Positions 1 to 8,338 of a DNA stretch of 34,896 nt are shown here, in pieces. Source of the stretch: Chara braunii (lineage: Eukaryota > Streptophyta > Charophyceae > Charales > Characeae); assembly GCA_003427395.1 (NCBI GenBank), contig BFEA01000364.1:1163592-1198487 (forward strand). Reading direction: 5' to 3'. A model generated the notes under the pieces. The model did no database searches. It was given only the letters and a program-made list of their open reading frames with translations, and was not told the DNA's origin. Within the stretch, counting starts at the first letter, position 1; every line of letters starts with the position of its first letter. The position numbers were made by a program, and so were the translations under genes.

Positions 1-34
<34 letters not shown>

Positions 35-66
35 AAAATCGCGTTGTTTTTTTTTTTTTTTTTTTT
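1..66. repeat. (GT)n microsatellite and poly-T tract
   Basis: A (GT)n run fills about the first 31 bases and a poly-T run covers about 46-66. Poly-T here may be the tail of a minus-strand retroelement, but no body is recognisable beside it. Confidence 0.9.
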
Positions 67-1009
67 CCAATTATCTTCACTCACTACCAAACCCCCCCAT
101 TGCGCCGCCCCATGACGCTTCCTAAATCCCCAACTCCTCTCCCCAATGACCACCATGCGGCCGTCGGAGACAACTCCTCGTTGGCGGCTGTATGATTTCT
201 TATTTATGAAGTTTCAACTGAGGTGGTCGGCTTTTACTTCGACCTTGTGTTATTCGATATACCATCTGATGATTCAAATTTTTGCAATTATCATTTTAGA
301 CAGGATATACATTACTATCGACTACGGTTGATTCCTCTTGATGAAATTATGTATGGTTGTCATAACTTTTCTTTTGATCAGTGTCTAAGAGACTATAATT
401 AATTTTGGGTTTTACGCGATCGGTGTCTGCTTCGTACTTAGGAGATCAGTGCCCTTAGGGACGAACAACACTCGGGACCACTTAGCGTTAACCAAGTGTT
501 TCCTATACTAGTAAACGCCCTCGGCTGATCTACCTCTGCAACTGGATATAAAAGCTTTCACATGTGGGTCAGTAGCTCGGTAGGAATACGTCCCTAAGGG
601 TGGTGACAACCCCTCAGGGAAGGTAGGCTTTGTCCTGCGGGAACCTATCCTGTCGTAGGGGACTGCGGGAAGTATAGCTGGCGCACCGGGCAAGAACGGC
701 GAGAGGACAACGCAACCTCGCCCATTTCAACGGTTCGCGGGATTACTTATGTGTTGTCCCCGAGTTGTCTCTTGTTTTGTTTTGTTTGACTCCTTTGTGA
801 CATGGCCGGAAGGGCTCCCGCCCTTTAAGAAAAAGGCAGGAGCCCATGCGCTCGACAGTGCCACCTGAATCGGCCTCCAAAACCCCCGCACCCCCCCCAC
901 TGGCTACCACACGACTGCAAAGTTGCGTGGCTGTGCGGCCATGGGCACAAACCCGTAGGGTCGTGGCCCCAACCGCAGCCGCACATGGCCGCCTTCGGGT
1001 GGGATTCGT
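67..1009. other. Non-coding stretch with a TATA-like site and a GC-rich hairpin
   Basis: No protein-coding signal is seen: the open frames are short and low in complexity. A TATAAAAG sequence lies near 546. A strong stem-loop covers about 812-845, GGGCTCCCGCC pairing with GGCAGGAGCCC around an A-rich loop. TATA plus hairpin would suit a solo LTR or another Pol II element, but I cannot find a second copy in the window, so no identity is assigned. Confidence 0.4.
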
Positions 1010-1420
1010 AGCTTGGCGCTCAGCGCCTTGACTACGATCACACAACTGCCAACCAGCCTACGAATTGACAAGGCAACCTGTTGACGTCAGCAGCAACAAC
1101 CGAAGTACGTAAAGATGTTGACCATGTAGACCATCGCCAAGACCAGGTGCGTGCCCTCACATCAACATCGTACTCTCTCTCCCTCTCTCTCCCTCGTCTT
1201 CTTCACCCACGTCTCCCTTCAAGAGGAAGACCACCACCACCTCTGCCGACCATCCAAGCTGGAGCGTGGCTATGGGGGCTCAGCTATGGCGCTGCCTACT
1301 TGCAGCGCCCTACTCCACAGGACGCTTGCATGCGCCCGAGTGGCGGGCTCGCTGCCTACCGCCTGGCCTGTCGAACCGAGTTTCCAGTAGCTTCACACTC
1401 GGCCAAAGTATTTGCGCCCA
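1010..1420 (+). repeat. Diverged dispersed repeat, copy 1 (partner at 18.06-18.42 kb)
   Basis: Several blocks recur in the same order at 18056-18420: TTGGCGCTCAGCGCC, then GTACGT..AATGT/GTTGACCAT..AGAC, then CCAGG, then a CT-rich run (CTCTCTCTCCC), then a CCACCA...GCCGAC block and GGCTATGG...GCC. The order and spacing suggest two old copies of one element, possibly the promoter/5' end of a retroelement. The open frames inside it (for example 1081-1458) show no recognisable domain. Confidence 0.45.
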
Positions 1421-1609
1421 GGCCTGTTCAGACAGTGGCCTGGGATCGAATTGGTTAGGCATGCCCAACCACCCAGGTAGAAATGCGTGGTGTTCCCCTC
1501 TTTCACCACGTTGCAGGACGAGCCTGGAAGGCTCATGAGCGTCCCAGATTCCTCAGGAGCAAGCCGGATGTAACCAACTGGTGCGTGGCAACTGTCTGGC
1601 GCCCACCAA

Positions 1610-1785
1610 GATTTGCAAAAATTGACGAACTGAGGCCTCATTGAAAATTCAGAGGCCCGCCTTCACTAGGGTGGGCACGCATCCGTTGAAAGGGTCTGAT
1701 TTGCAAAAATTGACGAACTAAGGCCTTATTGAAAATTCAGAGGCCTTCACTTAAGGCGGGCACGCATCTGTTGCAGGGATCTTAC
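1610..1785. repeat. 88-bp tandem duplication
   Basis: Two adjacent copies begin with GATTTGCAAAAATTGACGAA at 1610 and 1698. Both contain GAGGCC/AAGGCC..ATTGAAAATTCAGAGGCC and end in GGGCACGCATC.GTTG. Copies differ at several bases, so the duplication is not recent. Confidence 0.85.
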
Positions 1786-2256
1786 GCAGGTATGCCGACG
1801 GGTAAATTCCTCGCATAAAACTCAATCGTGCCAATTTCGGGTTACACAATCAAAATAGGCTACGTGATGTAACTCAAGACACAAGACCCAGGACCAACAA
1901 CTCGGCGCAGGTGGACAAGACTGTTAGGACAAGAGGCAAACCAAATTCCCAAAATACCAAGGAAGAAGTTCAAAACGATATGCCCAGTCGAGGTGAGAAG
2001 TCTCCAATGGCTGATAGAATATGTCGTGTCTTCCTGCCAGTCAACCACTGCAGCGTTGCCACTTGTACACACCCTCAAATGAGTACGGAGTCATACTCCT
2101 TGACTCGTACGCTAGGGGCCCCGTTCGACTTTTTTTTCTTTTATTTTTTTTATCTGATATTGTTTTATTTATTTTTTCTCAAATTCTAATTAAGAATCTG
2201 TGGATGATGCTCAGCCAAATGTTGCTTGTTTTGTGCTGATAGTTCATTTTCAGATA
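1786..2256. other. Non-coding stretch, nothing recognised
   Basis: AT-rich towards 2130-2190 with T-runs. No conserved reading frame, RNA gene or repeat partner was found within this window. Confidence 0.4.
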
Positions 2257-2347
2257 CGGGGGCGTACAAGACGTACAGGTTCCCGTACAGATCCCGTACA
2301 GATATTACCTGTACGTTTCGTACGGAAAGGCCCCATACGTGTACGTT
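2257..2347. promoter_or_regulatory. Cluster of CGTAC motifs (SBP-box-like sites)
   Basis: Seven CGTAC or GTACG cores occur within about 85 bases (for example GCGTACAAG, ACGTACAGG, CCGTACAGA twice, TCGTACGG). GTAC with a flanking C is the core bound by plant SBP-box (SPL) factors and by the Chlamydomonas copper regulator CRR1. That is family knowledge; binding here is inference. No gene start is recognisable next to it, so this may be a relic tandem array. Confidence 0.3.
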
Positions 2348-2481
2348 ATGCAATGTAGACCACTGGTTAAACATCAGGAGAAGGAAAAGAGACCCCCACA
2401 GTTCGGATAGATGCGTAGTTTGCTCAGACCAAGAACAAGAACACTTACAAGTTACTAAATTGCTACACTGTCTTTTTGTTT

Positions 2482-2756
2482 GGGAAAAGTTATAGAACCT
2501 CCCCCCGGCGAAACCTTTGTATTCATTTCCCCCCAGACAGGGCAAAAAGTGTCGCAGGCCCCAAAATGACTTTTCTAGTCACTTTTGCACCCTTGCTGGG
2601 CCCATAATGCCTCTGTGCAAAAGTGGCAGGAAAGTGTTTCACAGGGTGTAAAAAAAATGACAGGAAAAGTCAGTTTGGGGCCTGCAACACTTTTTCCCCA
2701 TTTGGGGAGAAATGAATACAAAGGTTTGGCCGTGGGGAGGTTTTATAACTCCTCCC
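2482..2756. mobile_element. GGGAAAAG-type inverted-repeat element, copy 1 (275 bp)
   Basis: The left end GGGAAAAGTTATAGAACCTC is mirrored at the right end as GAGGTTTTATAACTCCTCCC. The two arms (roughly 2482-2565 and 2663-2756) share AAACCTTTGTATTCATTTC and CAGGCCCCAAAATGAC-like blocks in inverted order, so the whole unit can fold as one hairpin. The second family member is at 13993-14679. No coding capacity; a non-autonomous (MITE-like) DNA element is the likely nature. No clear target-site duplication. Confidence 0.75.
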
Positions 2757-2832
2757 TTTTTTTTTTGAAATAACGGCGGATGCAGCATTGTTTTGAAACC
2801 CTAAAGGCCAAGAAAACTCACGGCGGCAAAGA

Positions 2833-3190
2833 AACTGCCATTTCGTCAAAATGGACATTTTTTTATTTTTTGAACGAAATTGAAACCAAGTTTTTTGGTC
2901 GAAAACTCGTCCAGATTTGCTGTATCTGAGGGTGCCACATTCTTAAAACGCTGGACCCCCTGGATGTACATGGACCCAGCTTGAGACCAGGTACATCCAG
3001 GCACTGCCATCCAGGCGGTGCATGGATGTACCTGGTCTCAAGCTTGGATGGCAGTGCCTGGATGTACCTGGTCTACAGCTAGGTCCATGTACATCCAGGG
3101 GGTCCAGCGTCCTCAGAAATTTCGGCCAAAAAACTCGGTTTCAATTTCTTTCAAAAAATAAAAAATGTCCATTTTGACGAAATGGCAGTT
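2833..3190. mobile_element. Long hairpin element with about 80-bp inverted arms, copy 1
   Basis: The left arm starts AACTGCCATTTCGTCAAAAT and the right arm ends with its inverse, ATTTTGACGAAATGGCAGTT. Both arms continue through GAAATTGAAACC and the TTTTTTGGTCGAAA/TTCGGCCAAAAAA block. Between them is a second palindrome (about 2950-3105) built from GGATGTACCTGGTCT and its inverse, with GCTGGACCCCCTGGATGTAC mirrored at the far side. A partial relative lies at 17490-17640. No coding potential. Confidence 0.75.
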
Positions 3191-4141
3191 AAGAAACCAC
3201 GCGCCCACTCGAAATGAGTGATTGCGGTCCAAAAGTATCCATTGGGAAATGGGCATTTTCTTTTTTTTTTGTTTTCCCCTCTGACACCACAGCCGACCCT
3301 GTAAATATGACACCCGGTCTGACACCAAGGCAGTGGGTACTTCCGTTGCCTTTTCGAACGCGGCACGGTTTTCTTTGCCTAGCGTGTTTTTTTCGCCCAT
3401 TCGATACTCAAAGGTGACATAAGTTATGAACGTACTTACCCCTTCTTTTCTTCTTCTTCTTCTTTTTTTCTTTTTTCCTTCCCCCTTATGATCTGTTTTT
3501 AAGTCCTGGCTGCTAATCATCCAGCAGAGGCCTGGAGGCTGAGAAGAGATGATCTCAATTGGCCCCTCTGTCTCTCACATCATAGAAACGAACTAGAGTG
3601 CATAGTGGAGTCCATAGTTTCCATGCTTTTTTTTTTTTAACGCTAGCCTTTTGTTTGGTCACTGCAAGCTCCTCAAGCTAAGGGAAATTACGTCCAGGGC
3701 TTCAGCTTGTTCTAAGAGCAGGAATGGGCAAGGGCTTGAGCAACCCAAGCGGAGCCTCAGTTCACTGCTTGTTCTAAGAGCCTCGTTTTTGACGTTTTGG
3801 GAGAAATACAGTGACAGATCCTGCTGGTCTTGCAGTGCTCAGAATGTCTCTGTCAGACGTGATTGATCGCACGGCAACTTAGGTGCATACTGATATGCCT
3901 GGATATGTCTTGATAACCAGAGAGCAATGCCATCATTGCCATGTCAAGCGCAGACCAGAGAGCAATCCCATGTCAAGCGCATAGCAGTCTGCCAGTCATA
4001 GCCCCCTTAGGGAAGTTGTCCCTTTCGTTACAGGGCAAACTACACTCGTTCCTCTGGAAAGTTTCGAAATAAAATAGCTGCCCTTTTGTATACTGGTCTC
4101 AGCAATCGTTCTGTTCTTATGGCTAACCCATTTGGCTGGGG

Positions 4142-4142
<1 letters not shown>
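3191..4142. other. Non-coding stretch with pyrimidine tracts
   Basis: Contains a C/T-rich tract at 3440-3485 and a poly-T run near 3628. A short imperfect duplication at about 3920-3985 repeats ACCAGAGAGCAAT..CCATGTCAAGCGCA. The minus-strand open frame at 3113-3520 is low in complexity (Lys/Arg-rich from the tract) and runs into the hairpin element, so it is not called as a gene. Confidence 0.4.

Positions 4143-4176
<34 letters not shown>
4143..4176 (+). repeat. Homopolymer run of 34 G
   Basis: An uninterrupted G34 run preceded by GC and followed by TGTCG. It could form G-quadruplexes in the + strand. A run this long is also a known assembly weak point, so its exact length is unreliable. Confidence 0.9.
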
Positions 4177-4177
<1 letters not shown>

Positions 4178-4270
4178 GTCGAGGGGACTCGGCAACAGTC
4201 AGGTCTGAACATGTACCGAGGATTTGGTTTCACAGATGACGAGTCCACTTGTCTTTCTGGTTGTTCCTCT

Positions 4271-4490
4271 GGTACGAGTGTTGATAAATCAGTCCGGGGT
4301 GGTGGGTCTCAGATCATCTCAATGAAGCATAAAAAAATTAACCTTGAAACGTCCAACCCTAGTGCATACAGCACTCCCTCTATTACGATTGTTGATAAAT
4401 CAGTCCGGGGGTGCTGGGTCTCAGATCATCAGATCATCATCTCAATAAAGCACAAAAAAAATAACCTCAAACGTCCAAGCCAATAGCATA
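4271..4490 (+). repeat. 111-bp tandem pair related to the 20.2/21.6 kb inverted repeats
   Basis: Two direct copies share GTTGATAAATCAGTCCGGGG, GGGTCTCAGATCATC, AA(T)AAAGCA and AACGTCCAA. The GTCTGGGGGTGCTGGGTCTC block that recurs in the terminal inverted repeats at 20.2 and 21.6 kb matches the second copy closely, so these are probably relics of the same transposon family. Confidence 0.65.
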
Positions 4491-4597
4491 CAACACCCCC
4501 CCTAGATTACTTTCAGTTCGTGCAAAAGAAGCAGGCTCACTACTTCAGAAAGACGGATAAACAGGCCAGCCGGTTCTACAAACCCAATCTTTTAACA

Positions 4598-4958
4598 GGC
4601 AGGCAGGCAGGCAAGCAGAGAAGCAGGCAGCCCGGTAGACTGCAAGACAGACAAACAGAGAGATGGACAGATGGACGGACGGACGGACTGACGGACTGAC
4701 AGATGAGCGGAGGCATCTGCGAAGGGACGGAGGCATGGATAGACGAACAAACCAATGGACATACCAACAGCCCGACAGAATGGAGGGATGGACGGACGAA
4801 CAGACCAATGGACATACCGACGGACCAATGGAACTGAGGCATGGACACACTGACGCACCAACGGATCGGCAGGCCGCCAGACGGACACACAGAGAGACAG
4901 ACAGACAGACAGACACACACACACACACACCAACAGAGAGACAGATAGACACACCAAC

Positions 4959-4997
<39 letters not shown>

Positions 4998-5095
4998 CAG
5001 CAACAGAGGCAGACAGACAGACAGACAGACACACCAACAGAGATAGACACAGAGAAAAAGAGAGATGGAGACAGAAAGAGAGACAGAGAGACGGG
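4598..5095 (+). repeat. Degenerate (GCAG)n/(GACA)n minisatellite
   Basis: Begins with GCAGGCAGGCAGGCAAGCAG, passes through GGACGGACGGAC and long (AGAC)n runs, and ends in purine-rich GAGA. Long Ser/Val/Cys/Leu-rich frames open in all minus-strand phases simply because the unit is four bases and free of stops; they are not genes. A reverse-complement array of the same type lies at 19690-20180. Confidence 0.85.
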
Positions 5096-6153
5096 CATGA
5101 TGATTGGTTGGCCACTTTGTGAGGTGCATTCTCTCCTAGCCATGAGCACTAATTACTAATTCTTCATGGCTGCTTCATGCCTCAGATCGTCATTGGTATT
5201 AATTACACAATGTAACTAAGCAATCAAATGAAATTTGTGTGTGTGTGGACTGTACTGATTCTGGGATCACTGCAGACTGTTTCATCCACAGACACCAGTG
5301 CGGATAGGCAGACCACTTTTATGCCTGACACCAACGCCGGAATAGCATAAGGACTGCCAGGATGATTTCTTTCCTTCTTAGTTCTTACTATTACCTGCAC
5401 GTCAATATAGACAGCAAACTATCAATAGTTATGGCGTGTATCACTCATCACATCATTGCAGACTTTGGGGCAGTTAGGTCAGGCTCAATGCTTGCTGATG
5501 TACGTAGTACCCCCACATAGTTTTACTATTGTCCATGCACAATTATAGCCGGGCAGGCTGGGCTTCCTATCATGTCTGCATTTTTTGCTGAAGTTCCTCT
5601 CAGCAAAATGTTTGCAAAAAAATAGTTGTTTTCTATAAGTCTGGCCCCTTTAGACTAAGTGGCTTGTTATACCTCTTTGGGAGATCGCATTCCCCAAGCG
5701 ACCGAAGAATCCTAAAGCTCTTATTGTTTTCTTTGTCCCCCTTACCCTTTTCAAAAATTTTGACAGCTAAAAAAAAAAAAAAAAAAAAAAAAGTTTGGCA
5801 GCTTTGTCAGGCTTGCCCAGGGCTCATGTTTATATTCTCTGTATCGGTCAACTCTTAACGAATGTCCCGAAGGACAAAAAGAAAGTCCCAAGCTGAAAAG
5901 TCAATGTGCTCTAAACCAGTCAGCTATTCTCGACTGGAACAGATCTGCCCCCATGGCTTGCGTAAGAGAGAAGAACCGAGGGCACATAAGACCCGTTATG
6001 GTAAAATGACTGTGACAAATGTGAGGGAATGAGAGAGAATCACACAAAACAAAACGTACTATGTCCATCTTTCTTCAATCAAAGAAAGAAAAAAAAAAAC
6101 AGACACACACATTGGTTCCCATCCTTAGTCCAGCAAACAGGAAACTGATGTGA
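5096..6153. other. Non-coding stretch
   Basis: Nothing gene-like. Poly-A of 24 at 5769-5792 and a shorter A-run near 6090 may be tails of plus-strand retroelements whose bodies I cannot delimit. Confidence 0.4.
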
Positions 6154-6391
6154 TCGCAACAAGACCCTAGACTTCTAGAGCATTAGGTCGCAACAAGACC
6201 CTAGACTTCTAGAGCATTCGGTCGCAACAAGACCCTAGACTTCTAGAGCATTCGGTCGCAACAAGACCCTAGACTTCTAGAGCATTCAGTCGCAACAAGA
6301 CCCTAGACTTCTAGAGCATTCAGTCGCAACAAGACCCTAGACTTCTAGAGCATTCGGTTGCAACAAGACCCTAGACTTCTAGAGCATTCCT
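6154..6391 (+). repeat. 34-bp satellite-like tandem array, 7 units
   Basis: Seven head-to-tail units start TCGCAACAAGACCCTAGACT at 6154, 6188, 6222, 6256, 6290, 6324 and 6358. Differences are confined mostly to the unit junction (TTAGG, TTCGG, TTCAG). Each unit holds a near-palindrome CTAGA..TCTAG. High identity between units implies recent expansion or homogenisation. Confidence 0.95.
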
Positions 6392-7426
6392 TCTGCATAT
6401 CATCCGCGCATTCCAAATTCACAAACAAGAATGTCACCCCAACTGAGTTGCGTCCTCCAACCTTGATTTCTCGTCTGGCCCATAAGACCCAGCTGCCCAG
6501 CCGTAGGCCCTCGAGGGCTGCCCAACCCAGCCGTAGTAGGCCCTGCTCCTCGAGGAGGATGGTCCCATTTTCTAAACACTCCTTGTGGAGCATCAAACTT
6601 CAGCGAAGTAGAAATAGCGAGGTCGATAATGCTGCTATCCTTTCGAAAGGAGGACGTGCCGTCGGATGCAAAAACTGCTGTCCTTTCAAAGGAAGACGTG
6701 CCGTCGGATGAAGAAATCTGGCGGCCGAGATGGGGTGCCGCCCGCTGGGTGGGCCCCTTCCTATGGGATAGTGAACCTGGCTCTGTTACCTGCACCAGAT
6801 TCTTTTTCCGGCAGATGCTTTTGGCCCAATGGGCAAGGTTTGGGCCCCTTTCACCTAAACGGTTTCCACGTGGGCCCTTTCCACAAAGTATCCCATGTTG
6901 ATTTCACCATAATTCAGCAACTCCCACAGCTAACGGGATCCAGAAACGGGGTCTTTCAAGCAATGCTGCAGCTGCTGCTGATGACAGCCGTCCTTCTAGT
7001 GCACACTGGAAAGCTGTTAAACATAAGCCAGCCGCCATTTTCTTTGGGATATTAATTGCTAGAAAGAGCCTTTCACTCTCAACTCAATGCTTAAGACCTA
7101 CTATACAACTTTCTAGTGTACTGTACAAATTTCCAGTGCTGGCTATAATCCAGCCGCCATTTTCTTTCACTCTCAATGCTTAAGACTTTTACTATACAAT
7201 GCCATGCAAATTCCTGTCCAACATTCAGTCAGTCATGATGGTGCGGCGTTGTGTTCAGGGGAAGAAGGTAGAAGGTTCAACCAGCAGTATGATTAACCCT
7301 CTGGTCCCTCTTTCTGAATATGCTTTTTCAGCCTCTTTTCCGTCTTCTAGGCTTTTTTAGGCTTGAATTCTTCTATCGAGAACTGTTTGCGGACAGCAGC
7401 TGGCGGACTTTACGTGCAATGACAAC
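6392..7426. other. Non-coding stretch with two small duplications
   Basis: At about 6632-6715 a 42-bp block is duplicated (CTGCTATCCTTTCGAAAGG... and CTGCTGTCCTTTCAAAGG..., each followed by GACGTGCCGTCGGATG). At 7026-7110 and 7149-7200 the block CCAGCCGCCATTTTCTTT...CACTCTCAA...TGCTTAAGAC is repeated. Overlapping open frames at 6345-7055 occur on both strands, show no domain, and span the duplications, so no gene is called. Confidence 0.4.
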
Positions 7427-7558
7427 TACCAGGCTTCATCCGAATAGAACACATGGTCCTCACAGTTGTATTTGGATTGGGACAACGCTCGGTCTGGACT
7501 CTGGAGACTCCGAGACGGCGATAAAGACCGTGCGTTCTATTCGGGTGAAAACGCTATA
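7427..7558. mobile_element. TA-type MITE, copy 1
   Basis: Inverted ends TACCAGGCTTCATCCGAATA and TTCGGGTGAAAACG..TA enclose a stem carrying AGAACAC.TGGTC / GACCGTGCGTTCT. The most diverged complete member of the six-copy family (others at 7995, 13035, 22934, 25159, 27205). Confidence 0.7.
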
Positions 7559-7994
7559 GATTCCGCTTGCGCTTCCAAGCTCACTACACTATACCATGAC
7601 TACGGTCATTCTCCTCGGCAATTTCGATGGAGATCGGGTTAAACGGGTTTTCTTCATCGAGCCTCCCCCGGGCCGCGGCCGCCCAACGACCACGAAACAA
7701 AAGGATTACACATAAACGCGACTCAAGAACTGACTGTGTACTCTGTATATATGTACAAAAAGAATGAAAAGCCACGTGGCATCGCAACATCCGCTAGAGT
7801 CATCCCAACGATCTCTGATTGGCCGGGATCCCTACGTGACATGCACCAACAGTGCGAAAGACCGGAAAAAACACAACCAACACCGACTCCCTAAACACAC
7901 ATCACCATGCTAGAACACAGCCAACCGTCTGCACTAGGCGTGAACACCGACTTCCTAGATCATCACGAGACTAAGTACAATACGCAACTTAGCC
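7559..7994. other. Non-coding stretch between two MITE copies
   Basis: GC-rich at 7660-7690 (CCCCCGGGCCGCGGCCGCCC), otherwise without recognisable features. The small minus-strand frame at 7584-7790 has no detectable domain. Confidence 0.35.
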
Positions 7995-8107
7995 TACCGT
8001 CTTCACCCGAATTATAGAACGTCCGGTCATCATAGCTGGTATTTGACACAACTTTCGGTCCAGATGCGGCGATAATGACCGGGCGTTCTATTCGGGTGAA
8101 GACAGTA
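7995..8107. mobile_element. TA-type MITE, copy 2 (113 bp)
   Basis: Left end TACCGTCTTCACCCGAATTA and right end TTCGGGTGAAGACAGTA are near-perfect inverses; the stem continues AGAACGTCCGGTCATCATAG / CGATAATGACCGGGCGTTCT. TA is present at both edges, as expected for a TA target duplication. No coding capacity. It sits about 230 bases past the 3' end of the HSP70 gene. Confidence 0.85.
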
Positions 8108-8338
8108 GTACAATACCATGACGTCATCAAACGAAGTAACAAAGCTGAGGAAGAAGAATCACAAACATAAACGCGAGAAGCGCAGACAGAGAAGCAGGGA
8201 AGCGACAGCACACAATTCCTTCGACATGCGCGGAGCTGTGTGTTCGACTGCCCTCGACGCGTTCACGATTAAAGGGAGGAAGGTGTTCTATTTGAGGGCG
8301 GAAAAAAAAAAAAAAAAACGTCGTTGGCTTAGCGTCAA

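Noticed and set aside
545-850. Possible solo LTR (TATAAAAG plus hairpin)
   Set aside because: No second copy, no TG..CA borders that I can pair with a target duplication.
4545-5149. Three overlapping long minus-strand frames (about 180-195 codons) rich in Ser, Val, Cys and Leu
   Set aside because: They are translations of a four-base minisatellite that lacks stops in every phase; no protein-like composition outside the repeat.
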